Of a DNA stretch of 28,169 bases, positions 22,415 to 28,169 are shown in pieces; within the stretch, counting starts at the first letter, position 1; every line of letters starts with the position of its first letter. The DNA is from Erysipelotrichaceae bacterium (GTDB lineage Bacteria; Bacillota_I; Bacilli_A; Erysipelotrichales; Erysipelotrichaceae), in assembly GCA_020026035.1 (NCBI GenBank), contig JAHHRC010000009.1, positions 1-28,169 of the forward strand, in the 5' to 3' direction. The translations under genes were made by a program, and so were the position numbers. Under the pieces are notes generated by a model. It had not been told where the DNA came from. It worked only from the letters and a program-made list of their open reading frames with translations, and did no database searches.

Positions 22415-22924
22415 TTAACCTAATAATTCACCTTTCCATGTCTCTGTATCAATGCCTACTGCATTTGCATACACGAGTGCTTGTTCAATCACGTCGCACA
22501 TTTCATCCTTGCTCATGATAGAAGTGCCCTTGTACACCTTCACAATGGCCATTAGAGCGTTGTTCTTGCCTTGCCTATATTCCACTACCCTAACCACTCT
22601 AAACGCGCGTCTGAGTAGTTCTAGACCGTCATAAACCACTTGCATGTATTGCACGTCCGCTCCCGCCATTTCTAATATCTGGCAATAGATCTCTTCATCA
22701 TCCTCTGTCTTACGTGTTCCGTTGATGGTTTTGTTTATCTCGCCTATCAACTTCCACAGCAGTGCATTCTGATGCAAGGAGCGTTGGCTATGAGGTTTGT
22801 TGATAGTCACTTCATAGGTGATATCTTTCAACCCCATAGCGCTCTCCAGTGCTCGTATACTCAATGGTTCTACTTCAATGATTCGCTTATCATCATTGAG
22901 TTTCGCTTTGGCATAAAATTTCAT
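22415..22924 (-). CDS. NinB-like recombination protein
   Basis: A 169-residue protein that begins MKFYAKAKLNDDKRIIEVEPLS and contains 'NKPHSQRSLHQNALLWKLIGEINKTIN' near residues 43-69. The R-S-x-x-Q-N-A-x-x-x-K/H-x-L/I pattern is the hallmark of the NinB/Orf family, which in lambda helps RecA-type loading and can stand in for RecFOR. The C-terminal half has 'MSKDEMCDVIEQALVYANAVGIDTETWKGEL', also usual. It overlaps the HNH-like gene upstream by 4 bases and sits in a recombination cluster. Confidence 0.7.
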   Translation of the reverse strand: MKFYAKAKLNDDKRIIEVEPLSIRALESAMGLKDITYEVTINKPHSQRSLHQNALLWKLIGEINKTINGTRKTEDDEEIYCQILEMAGADVQYMQVVYDGLELLRRAFRVVRVVEYRQGKNNALMAIVKVYKGTSIMSKDEMCDVIEQALVYANAVGIDTETWKGELLG

Positions 22925-23202
22925 AAGTAGTTCTTCTTGAATATCTTCATGAACTCTTCGTGGCCGTACACATCTTCAAATTTCTTTTGCGCAAAGCGTT
23001 TGAGCTCTAATTCCATACTGTAGTCATGCTGGTGTAACCGCATATGAATGTCGTGTCTTAGATATACGTACATGCCGTATTCTTCCGACTTCTTACGGAA
23101 CGCATGACCACCGAATATGTGGTGCTTATCAAGGTTCAATGTGCATCCGGTGTAGAAGCAAACTTTCTCATTCTGTAACTTGATTTTCTTGCTGCTCTTC
23201 AT
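22921..23202 (-). CDS. HNH-like small nuclease-type protein
   Basis: A 93-residue protein found in many Bacillota phages next to recombination genes. Signature: 'KVCFYTGCTLNLDKHHIFGGHAFRKKSEEYGMYVYLRHDIHMRLH' (residues 13-57), i.e. a C-F-x-T-G start, K-H-H-I-F-G and a later H-D-x-H. The C-terminus 'ELELKRFAQKKFEDVYGHEEFMKIFKKNYL' is nearly diagnostic. The fold is HNH/His-Me finger-like with a histidine-rich core, but catalysis is not demonstrated for the family. The start overlaps the upstream nuclease gene by 35 bases, and its ribosome binding site is weak. Confidence 0.75.
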   Translation of the reverse strand: MKSSKKIKLQNEKVCFYTGCTLNLDKHHIFGGHAFRKKSEEYGMYVYLRHDIHMRLHQHDYSMELELKRFAQKKFEDVYGHEEFMKIFKKNYL

Positions 23203-23830
23203 AGACCCGTAATGCTTCTAAGCACTCTTCTTTAGTTTTGGCATTGATTTCAACGAATTCAATTAAGTCATCCTTAGGTACCCAAAGTACTGCGCAACGA
23301 TCTACGCCTATTCCCTGTAATTCGAGTCCTAGCTTGTAGAAGCCTAATTGCCATTCGAGATATTGAATATCTAGCTTAGCGGTTGTTTTAATGTCCGCTA
23401 GCAGTGTTTCTTTTTCATTTCGTAACAATATGTCGTACATCCCACAATACTTATCAAACAATGCGACTGGCCGTTCGCAATAGATCTCACTGTAATCCGT
23501 ACGTAAGAACTTGTAGTTCTGTACGAATTGGTCAATGGATCTCTTTTGTGTTTTGGTAAGTATCGGGAAGTCTTCGACTTCATCCAGGCATCGCGTTGGG
23601 GAAGTCAAGTACCACTCAATCCATTCATGGACTTGATTCCCGTACTCTGCCTTTGCTTTTAAGATTGATTGAGGAACGTTTTTATAAGAATCTCCAAGAA
23701 TTGAACGAACAATCCTCGTAACCGATTGACACCTATTCCCATTTAGAAAATAGGTGTGCGAATCTTCTACGAATTGGAGCAAATCGACGTTGTTAATCAA
23801 CCACATCTTCTCTCCCAATTGTTCAATCAT
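23168..23830 (-). CDS. PD-(D/E)XK nuclease (Cas4/AddB-like phage exonuclease)
   Basis: A 220-residue nuclease. Residues in order: H68 in GNQVHEWIEWYL, E119 in YCERPVAL, D133 in CGMYDILL, D146-I-K148 in LLADIKTTAK, and Q161 in YLEWQLGFYKLGLE. This H...E...D...DxK...Q...Y order is that of RecB-type nucleases such as Cas4 and the AddB nuclease domain, but there are no four iron-sulphur cysteines. Paired with the ERF annealing protein it would act as the resecting exonuclease in a two-component recombinase. Start is supported by AAGGA 5 bases upstream. Confidence 0.85.
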   Translation of the reverse strand: MIEQLGEKMWLINNVDLLQFVEDSHTYFLNGNRCQSVTRIVRSILGDSYKNVPQSILKAKAEYGNQVHEWIEWYLTSPTRCLDEVEDFPILTKTQKRSIDQFVQNYKFLRTDYSEIYCERPVALFDKYCGMYDILLRNEKETLLADIKTTAKLDIQYLEWQLGFYKLGLELQGIGVDRCAVLWVPKDDLIEFVEINAKTKEECLEALRVYEEQQENQVTE

Positions 23831-23831
23831 G

Positions 23832-24152
23832 TTAATCCTTGTAAATCACCTTTACGGAAGCCTTCACATCACTTTCTTTTTTGAACGCTTCATATAATCC
23901 TTGTTCCTTAAGCTTCGCTGTATCGACGGTCGCACGCTTTGACGGACCTGTGTAAGTAATCGTCACTAAGTCGTTTTCGAAGCGCTTGATGCTGTTCTTT
24001 TCCATCGCTTCCATGAGTTCCTTTTTGAACTGATCCTCTTGTAACTTAAGATTCTTTTGCAACTCATGAATCTCACGAGCTTTTGCAATTAGTTCATATC
24101 CAGCTTCTGTTGCTAATACTGCTCCGTTTTGAACGGAAACCATCTTATTCAT
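23832..24152 (-). CDS. Small conserved protein of the ERF recombination module
   Basis: I choose the ATG at 24150-24152 because GGAGGAGAT lies directly upstream (4 bases apart); the longer frame's first ATG is inside that ribosome binding site. The product is 106 residues: MNKMVSVQNGAVLATEAGYELIA, then a coiled helix 'LKLQEDQFKKELMEAMEKNSIKRFEN', then beta strands 'DLVTITYTGPSKRATVDTAKLKEQGLYEAFKK'. Proteins with this layout are common between annealing protein and exonuclease genes. The function is unknown; it may bridge the two enzymes. The start overlaps the ERF stop by 8 bases. Confidence 0.7.
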   Translation of the reverse strand: MNKMVSVQNGAVLATEAGYELIAKAREIHELQKNLKLQEDQFKKELMEAMEKNSIKRFENDLVTITYTGPSKRATVDTAKLKEQGLYEAFKKESDVKASVKVIYKD

Positions 24153-24921
24153 CGGTATCTCCTCCATGTTCTTCTAGTCGTTTAATCGCTACCGCTGCTT
24201 GTTGAACGTTCAGTTCCTTGAGGTCATTCACTTTGTAATACTCAAGTAACTTTGCCTTACGTTCTGGTGTGTCTTGCGTAAGCTTCTCCAGCACTTCCAC
24301 TTGTTTCTGCGTGCAAGGAATCGCTGATACGTCCTTCACTTGTGGCGCTACTGGTGGAGCTACTTGTGGTGCTTGTTGTGACATAGGTTTTTGCACATAC
24401 TGCGGTTGTTGAACGTACTGTGGTCTTGGTTGATATTGTTGGTATTGCACTGTTTTGTTTTGTGCTTCCACTGTATCGGATTCCGTTAATTCTAACGCTT
24501 CTAACCACAAGTACCGTCTTAAGTACGTATGCTTACTTCCTAAGTTTTGAATCGGTTGACCGCTAGGAAGATTTACTTCTGCAGTCTCTGTTGCAAAGAC
24601 TATCGTTTCTTCCGGTTTGGATGCATTTGTGATACGCAAAGTCGCTACTTCAATACCTGTTTCACGACTAATGTTGAACGTACCAATTAGCTCCAATTCA
24701 GCGAATATCACATTCGTTGTCGGTAAGAAATCCTTAAGCTCTAAGTACGAATACTTTGGAGTGTTTCCACTCTTCTTGATTTCCTTTTCGGAAATGCGTT
24801 TACGTGCAATCGCTAGTTTTTGATACACGTTAAGTTTGGTTACATCCAACTTCGTTTCCTTCACTGGAGTAACCTTAGCCGGCTTTGACACCGGCTTGGC
24901 TGTTTCTTGTTTCTCCGTCAT
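24145..24921 (-). CDS. erf: ERF-family single-strand annealing protein
   Basis: A 258-residue recombinase. After a K/P-rich N-terminal stretch, residues 28-150 show the ERF core: 'NVYQKLAIARKRISEKEIKKSG', 'PKYSYLELKDFLPTTNVIFAELELIGTF' and 'SGQPIQNLGSKHTYLRRYLWLEALEL', including the conserved G-S-x-x-T-Y-x-R/K-R-Y motif. The rest is Q/P/Y-rich linker and a short C-terminal helix domain (TQKQVEVLEKLTQDTPERKAKLLEYYKVNDLKEL). It anneals complementary single strands for phage recombination. Ribosome binding site GGAGGG. Confidence 0.93.
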   Translation of the reverse strand: MTEKQETAKPVSKPAKVTPVKETKLDVTKLNVYQKLAIARKRISEKEIKKSGNTPKYSYLELKDFLPTTNVIFAELELIGTFNISRETGIEVATLRITNASKPEETIVFATETAEVNLPSGQPIQNLGSKHTYLRRYLWLEALELTESDTVEAQNKTVQYQQYQPRPQYVQQPQYVQKPMSQQAPQVAPPVAPQVKDVSAIPCTQKQVEVLEKLTQDTPERKAKLLEYYKVNDLKELNVQQAAVAIKRLEEHGGDTDE

Positions 24922-24932
24922 TCTTTCCCTCC

Positions 24933-25175
24933 TTATACGTTGTGTACGGACTCAATTATGAACATGATGTTAATGATCATGGACAACGCCGTTATCACCA
25001 AATACCAACCGCTTTCGATTAGCAATGGAAGTTCGTATTCTTCTTCGTCTTCATCTTCTTCGTAAGATGCATCTAGCAATGAAAGCTCGTGTTGTACTTG
25101 AGCCTTCACTGCTTCGAGTAACGCAATATCCTTCTCGTACTCGTTTAGTTGATTCTGCAATTGTTCTACTGTCAT
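24933..25175 (-). CDS. Small membrane-anchored acidic protein
   Basis: An 80-residue protein in three parts: an N-terminal coiled coil (MTVEQLQNQLNEYEKDIALLEAVKAQVQHEL), a very acidic stretch (SYEEDEDEEEYEL, about residues 37-49), and a C-terminal transmembrane segment 'WYLVITALSMIINIMFII' near 57-74. There is no signal peptide, so it is a tail-anchored protein with its acidic part probably in the cytoplasm. It lies just before the recombination genes. Possible jobs are superinfection exclusion, membrane localisation of replication, or inhibition of a host DNA-binding protein by DNA mimicry. None is established. Confidence 0.6.
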   Translation of the reverse strand: MTVEQLQNQLNEYEKDIALLEAVKAQVQHELSLLDASYEEDEDEEEYELPLLIESGWYLVITALSMIINIMFIIESVHNV

Positions 25176-25192
25176 TTGAATTCCCTTTCTGC

Positions 25193-25435
25193 CTAGTTTC
25201 TGAGTAAGTACTCAAATACGTCTAGTACGATAGCCGCTGGACTATCCCACGCAACGTTTACCTTTCGAATGCTTCCATTCCACAAGTGAAGAAGCACTGT
25301 ACGTGCTGACAACGAATCGTTGTCTTCGTCTTGCGCCCATTCAATCGACACATCGTCAATACCATGGTTTGTTGAAACCACGATATTCTTAAGTGAATCT
25401 AAGAACTCGCGCTTTGCTTGGCTCATTTCTGCCAT
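25193..25435 (-). CDS. Hypothetical early protein
   Basis: An 80-residue acidic protein, MAEMSQAKREFLDSLKNIVVS at the N-terminus, followed by 'DDVSIEWAQDEDNDSLSARTVLLHLWNGSIRKVNVAWDSPAAIVLDVFEYLLRN'. It looks like a small alpha/beta fold with a C-terminal helix. The pattern 'L.lW.gs.r.vnv..dSp.aI..Dv...l' recurs in small phage early proteins of unknown function. GAGGG ribosome binding site, slightly distant. No domain assigned. Confidence 0.6.
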   Translation of the reverse strand: MAEMSQAKREFLDSLKNIVVSTNHGIDDVSIEWAQDEDNDSLSARTVLLHLWNGSIRKVNVAWDSPAAIVLDVFEYLLRN

Positions 25436-25452
25436 AACTCATTCCCTCTCTT

Positions 25453-25686
25453 TTACTCACCGATTTGTTTTTTTAACTGGTTAATCGATACCCCAGTGAC
25501 CTTGCAACAAGAAGTCAACCGGACCTTTGAGTCATAGATCCTGTAGTTGCCAAACTTCTCATCATCCAACTTGTCCGCATTGTCGAAAATCTTTCGAGCA
25601 ACGTACAATGGAACATTGAATAATTTGGCAATCTCTGTCTTGTTCAAGAATGTCTTTTCAATCAGTTCTTGCTTGGTCGTACACAT
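25453..25686 (-). CDS. Small helix-turn-helix protein (excisionase-like)
   Basis: A 77-residue protein with GGGAGGAAAG ribosome binding site. Residues 10-40, 'TFLNKTEIAKLFNVPLYVARKIFDNADKL', form a winged-helix/excisionase-like DNA-binding motif, followed by a basic patch (YDSKVRLTSCCKVTGVSINQLKKQ). It is the second gene of the early operon, after the Cro-like gene. A Xis/recombination directionality role is plausible because no other excisionase candidate is visible, but it could equally be another early regulator. Confidence 0.6.
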   Translation of the reverse strand: MCTTKQELIEKTFLNKTEIAKLFNVPLYVARKIFDNADKLDDEKFGNYRIYDSKVRLTSCCKVTGVSINQLKKQIGE

Positions 25687-25720
25687 TTAACTTTCCTCCC
25701 AGCGTTGGTATCTTGATAAG

Positions 25721-25927
25721 TTATTCTTTACCAAAAAAAATCTCAATCGCTTCGTCATTCGTTAGGCTTAATGTCTTTCTCATGATATCCATTTCATCAG
25801 AACCAAAGACACCTTTACTCATTTTTTCGTAGAATGTCTTTCGAGAAATACCTATAATATCAGCCATTTTATATTGATTCAGACCTTTTTCTACGATCTT
25901 CCCTTTGAGTCGAGTCGTATCAATCAT
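25721..25927 (-). CDS. Cro-like XRE regulator
   Basis: I choose the ATG at 25925-25927 (68 residues) because AAGGAGGTG (25934-25942) lies 6 bases upstream; the frame extends nine codons further, but that start would come before the ribosome binding site. The protein is MIDTTRLKGKIVEKGLNQYKMADIIGISRKTFYEKMSKG, a compact XRE helix-turn-helix, plus one helix (SDEMDIMRKTLSLTNDEAIEIFFG). It is the first gene of the early operon, divergent from two XRE genes. It should repress lysogeny promoters in the lytic phase. Confidence 0.85.
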   Translation of the reverse strand: MIDTTRLKGKIVEKGLNQYKMADIIGISRKTFYEKMSKGVFGSDEMDIMRKTLSLTNDEAIEIFFGKE

Positions 25928-25962
25928 TTGTAACACCTCCTTCGCCCCTAGCAACTTGTTAG

Positions 25963-26023
25963 GTTACTTACATTTTAATCCGTTACAGTGACTTGTCAAG
26001 TAGTATTTGTTACTATTTGTAAC
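25963..26023. promoter_or_regulatory. Operator region with GTTAC half-sites between the divergent promoters
   Basis: GTTAC or a one-base variant occurs at 25963-25967, 25982-25986, 25988-25992 (GTGAC), 26009-26013, and in inverse at 26019-26023 (GTAAC). The last two form the inverted repeat GTTAC-5 bases-GTAAC. A separate palindrome, ACTTG-T-CAAGT at 25991-26001, covers the early -35. These are the likely binding sites for the divergent XRE and Cro-like regulators. Confidence 0.65.
25972..25999 (-). promoter_or_regulatory. Early lytic promoter
   Basis: On the minus strand a perfect TTGACA (25994-25999), a 16-base spacer and TAAAAT (25972-25977), with a predicted start near 25965. The -35 lies inside the perfect palindrome ACTTG-T-CAAGT (25991-26001). 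It drives the Cro-like gene and the whole early operon. Confidence 0.8.
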
Positions 26024-26030
26024 TTATTTG

Positions 26031-26039
26031 TGCTATACT
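26031..26039 (+). promoter_or_regulatory. Lysogeny promoter with extended -10
   Basis: TGC-TATACT at 26031-26039 gives an extended -10. There is no TTGACA at 17 bases, in line with extended -10 promoters and with control by an operator just upstream (26009-26023). Predicted start near 26046, giving a short leader before the AAAAGGAGG ribosome binding site. Confidence 0.7.
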
Positions 26040-26065
26040 ACATACAGAAAAGGAGGATGATTCAC

Positions 26066-26404
26066 ATGGAGCAAACTACAAATATTGGCGATAAAATCAA
26101 AGAATTGAGGAAACTTCACCACACGCCTCAAGTCGAACTCGCCGACAAAATAAATGTCAGTAAACAAACGCTATATAAATATGAGCAAGGTATCATCACA
26201 AATATTCCTAGCGATAAAATCGAAGCAATCGCAGATTATTTCAGTATAAGTCCAGCGTATTTGATGGGATGGCAAAAATCACCAGTCGCAGTAAAACAAG
26301 TTGATATGACTCAAATGGAAGCGAAAGTTCTAGATCATTACAGAAAAGCAATGCCTAAAACGCAACGAATTGTACGAGATCTATTAGACATAGAAGAGGA
26401 ATAG
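26066..26404 (+). CDS. XRE-family lysogeny regulator 1
   Basis: I choose the ATG at 26066 (112 residues), 9 bases after AAAAGGAGG. An in-frame ATG at 26057 overlaps the ribosome binding site. Residues 8-66 are a full XRE helix-turn-helix (GDKIKELRKLHH...LADKINVSKQTLYKYEQG...IADYFSISPAYLMGW). The remainder is a short tail with two helices (MTQMEAKVLDHYRKAMPKTQRIVRDLLDIEEE). There is no S24/LexA-type peptidase domain, so it cannot self-cleave in an SOS response. It is the first of two adjacent XRE genes and likely the main repressor. Confidence 0.85.
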   Translation: MEQTTNIGDKIKELRKLHHTPQVELADKINVSKQTLYKYEQGIITNIPSDKIEAIADYFSISPAYLMGWQKSPVAVKQVDMTQMEAKVLDHYRKAMPKTQRIVRDLLDIEEE

Positions 26405-26407
26405 AGT

Positions 26408-26743
26408 ATGAGCGCACCTTCCAATAAAGAAATTATGGCTTCAAATTTAAGTCGACTGATGAAACGTGATTCGTGTTCACGGCATGATTTAAGTAAAGCT
26501 TTAAATGTCCCTTACAGTACAATCAGCGACTGGTTAACAGCCAAAACTTATCCACGAATAGACAAAATTGAGATGCTTGCTCATTTTTTCGAAACCGATA
26601 AGTCGGATTTAGTAGAAGACAATACAGCACCTAAACATAGCACGAATTTCTCTATGTTTGACACTGCGTTAGTCAAAGCATTCCATTCAGCATCCGACGA
26701 ACAACAACGCATAATACGATTTATGCTCAATTTACCAGAATAG
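26408..26743 (+). CDS. XRE-family lysogeny regulator 2
   Basis: A 111-residue protein that starts three bases after the stop of regulator 1, with AGAGGA upstream. Residues 8-65: 'IMASNLSRLMKRDSCSRHDLSKALNVPYSTISDWLTAKTYPRIDKIEMLAHFFETD', a helix-turn-helix with the recognition helix 'YSTISDWLTAKT'. The tail ends 'FDTALVKAFHSASDEQQRIIRFMLNLPE', a pattern often found in short phage repressors. Like its partner, it has no peptidase domain. Both genes are in one operon under the extended -10 promoter. Which one holds lysogeny, and whether they form hetero-oligomers, cannot be told. Confidence 0.85.
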   Translation: MSAPSNKEIMASNLSRLMKRDSCSRHDLSKALNVPYSTISDWLTAKTYPRIDKIEMLAHFFETDKSDLVEDNTAPKHSTNFSMFDTALVKAFHSASDEQQRIIRFMLNLPE

Positions 26744-26767
26744 AAGATAATTATGACAAGACAAAAT

Positions 26768-26800
26768 AAAAAAATTGCTCCCAACGGCCATTGGAAGCAA
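26768..26800 (-). terminator. Intrinsic terminator pointing left, with no minus-strand gene before it
   Basis: On the minus strand TTGCT-T-CCAA (26791-26800) pairs with TTGG-G-AGCAA (26775-26784) across a 6-base loop, followed by T7 (26768-26774). On the plus strand there is no T-run, so it works leftward only. It would stop antisense transcripts from entering the regulator genes. The 98 bases after it, up to the integrase, hold no gene and no clear promoter beyond an ATTATAT-type -10 near 26867. Confidence 0.65.
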
Positions 26801-26898
26801 CGCATAGCAATTAGTCTTTTAAATGTGTACGACCATCATTTAGCAAGAACTTTTTACTATGCCTACATTATATCACAAATATGAAAGGTAGGCACAAT

Positions 26899-27954
26899 AT
26901 GTCAGTAGCAAAAGACAAAGAAAGAAACACATGGTATGTGGTCATTAAGACCACTGATCCAATGACCGGAAAGGTCCACTGGAAGAAGAAACGTGGGTTT
27001 AAGTATAAGCGTGAAGCTATCGAATACGAAGCTAAACTTCTTCTAGGATTAGCACCACGAAACGCAGCACACATTACTTTTGAAGAAATTAGTGAACGGT
27101 GGTTTGAATTCGAAAACACTAGCGAAATCATGCGACGGAAGAAACGCGAACACTTCAAGTTTCGATTCGCTGACTTCTACCAGCGCCCTATCAATAGCAT
27201 AACCAAAGCACAACTGGTGCAATGGAAAATAGCGCTTGTAGAAATGAAATATGCCACAAGCACAAAGAACTCAACGATCACCTACGTGAAGGGTGTATTT
27301 CACTTCGCTAATGCGATATACGGCACGGAAGACGTATCGAAGGTACTAACATACATCCGTGAGCCAATTAAGCAAGAACACCACCACGTGTGGACTCCGG
27401 AGCAGTTTAATTTATTCCTATCATGCATCAAGCCAAAGCACACTGTATACAAGTTGTACTTCGAGATGCTCTTTTACACTGGTATGCGCCGCGGTGAGTG
27501 TTTAGCACTTCTTAAAAGCGACATTAGCCAAGATGGATACGTAAACATCACAAAGTCTATTTGTCATTTTTGTGATGGTCCAAAAGCACCTAAAACACAA
27601 AGCTCTGTACGTCGTATCAAGCTTGACGAGAAAACATTCAATGACATAAAACCGCTTTTCGATATCGAAGGCCCTTACCTATTCGGCGGTTGCCGTTCTC
27701 TACCAGTATCAAACGTGGATAGAGTCTTTTCGTATGCAACCAAGGCAGCGAAGCTTCCACACATCCGCATCCACGATCTACGGCACTCTCACGCAACGTA
27801 CTTAATCAACTCTGGAGTGAATATTGTTGCCGTGTCAAAACGCCTAGGACATAGTTCTGTTTCTGAAACATTAGACACCTACACTCACCTTCTAGAAAAG
27901 ACATCAGACGAGCTTTTAGACTGTCTAAATATCGTCCATAAAACTGACCATTAG
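26899..27954 (+). CDS. int: Tyrosine integrase
   Basis: I choose the ATG at 26899 (351 residues), 6 bases after AGGTAGG; an in-frame ATG at 26881 has no ribosome binding site. The N-terminal ~50 residues (RNTWYVVIKTTDPMTGKVHWKKKRGF) form an arm-binding domain, then a core-binding SAM-like domain (about 60-155), then the catalytic domain with R197 (TGMRRGE), K232 (PKTQSS), H292 and R295 (HDLRHSHAT), H318 (LGHSS) and nucleophile Y328 (LDTYTHL). All catalytic residues are present. The gene points at the tRNA-Gly gene and is followed by likely arm-type sites. Confidence 0.97.
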   Translation: MSVAKDKERNTWYVVIKTTDPMTGKVHWKKKRGFKYKREAIEYEAKLLLGLAPRNAAHITFEEISERWFEFENTSEIMRRKKREHFKFRFADFYQRPINSITKAQLVQWKIALVEMKYATSTKNSTITYVKGVFHFANAIYGTEDVSKVLTYIREPIKQEHHHVWTPEQFNLFLSCIKPKHTVYKLYFEMLFYTGMRRGECLALLKSDISQDGYVNITKSICHFCDGPKAPKTQSSVRRIKLDEKTFNDIKPLFDIEGPYLFGGCRSLPVSNVDRVFSYATKAAKLPHIRIHDLRHSHATYLINSGVNIVAVSKRLGHSSVSETLDTYTHLLEKTSDELLDCLNIVHKTDH

Positions 27955-27975
27955 AGTTGACCAAAAGTTGACCAC
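27945..27975 (+). repeat. TGACCA direct repeats after the integrase gene (likely arm-type sites)
   Basis: TGACCA begins at 27945, 27958 and 27969. The last two are part of an 11-bp direct repeat, GTTGACCAAAA then GTTGACCACGA. The first lies in the last codons of the integrase gene. Short direct repeats between integrase and attachment core are typical arm-type binding sites for the integrase N-terminal domain. The 110 bases from here to the tRNA terminator contain no gene; an imperfect palindrome (GTGGGTACCTAC) is at about 28024-28036. Confidence 0.55.
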
Positions 27976-28087
27976 GAAAAAAAACGTCGCATAACAACGC
28001 CACATAAGACCATTTGGGTGGAGTGGGTACCTACGAGCACCTTTGAAATTTACAAGCAGATCAAAACATCAACATAACTCCTAAAAC

Positions 28088-28107
28088 AAAAAAACGCCGA
28101 ATGGCGT
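28088..28107 (-). terminator. Terminator for the tRNA-Gly transcript
   Basis: On the minus strand ACGCC (28103-28107) and GGCGT (28094-28098) form a stem with a 4-base loop, followed by T7 (28088-28094). It lies 12 bases beyond the tRNA 3' end. If the crossover is in the tRNA 3' part, this terminator is phage DNA that replaces the host's own. Confidence 0.75.
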
Positions 28108-28119
28108 CTAATCCACAAA

Positions 28120-28169
28120 TGGAGCGAGTGATGGGAATCGAACCCACGTAGTCAGCTTGGAAGGCTGAA
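28120..28169 (-). tRNA. tRNA-Gly(TCC), 3' part; likely integration site (attR)
   Basis: On the minus strand the visible sequence has an anticodon stem TCAGC/GCTGA closing the loop CTTCCAA (anticodon TCC), a variable region, a T-arm GTGGG-TTCGATT-CCCAT, the acceptor strand CACTCGC, discriminator T and an encoded CCA (28120-28122). The 5' half is beyond the window. The integrase gene next to it and the phage-like flank indicate that the prophage used the 3' part of this tRNA as attachment site, keeping the tRNA whole. Confidence 0.9.

Overview
This window is most of an integrated temperate siphovirus (prophage) in a low-GC Gram-positive host (Bacillota/Firmicutes). The evidence is the strong AGGAGG-type ribosome binding sites, an A118/SPP1-like head module (fused terminase, portal, MuF, Gp20-type scaffold, coat, minor capsid 1-2-3, Gp15) and integration at a tRNA gene. 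The host genus cannot be fixed from sequence alone.

Layout, read from the right end. A partial tRNA-Gly(TCC) on the minus strand (28120-28169) marks the host junction. Next to it are a tyrosine integrase (+), two short XRE regulators (+) and a divergent operator/promoter region at about 25963-26046. All remaining protein genes run leftwards on the minus strand: a Cro-like regulator and small early genes; a recombination/replication block (ERF annealing protein, PD-(D/E)XK nuclease, HNH-like protein, NinB-like protein, replication initiator with an embedded 11-bp iteron array, SSB, RusA); small uncharacterised proteins; and a sigma-region-4-like late regulator (17781-18428). A 355-bp non-coding gap (17426-17780) carries the probable late promoter. 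Then come the packaging, head, connector, tail and fibre genes. The window stops inside a tail-fibre gene, so the lysis genes and the other attachment site lie further left.

How it works together: the XRE regulators and the Cro-like protein should compete for GTTAC-type half-sites between the divergent promoters. The early operon copies and recombines the DNA. The regulator at 17781 probably activates a late promoter that has a perfect -10 but a 12-bp palindrome where the -35 should be. The late transcript then meets an intrinsic terminator just before the terminase gene, which points to attenuation or antitermination.

The least ordinary parts are: (1) a MuF minor capsid protein with a C-terminal CdiA-like PD-(D/E)XK nuclease toxin domain and no visible immunity gene; (2) next to it, a candidate structured RNA on the opposite strand with its own extended -10 promoter and U-tract; (3) two adjacent pseudoknot-capable elements between a terminator and the scaffold-protein ribosome binding site; (4) a small-large terminase fusion; (5) a possible plus-strand micro-ORF with a sequestered start inside the late leader. 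No database search was possible, so family names rest on recognised motifs and gene order.
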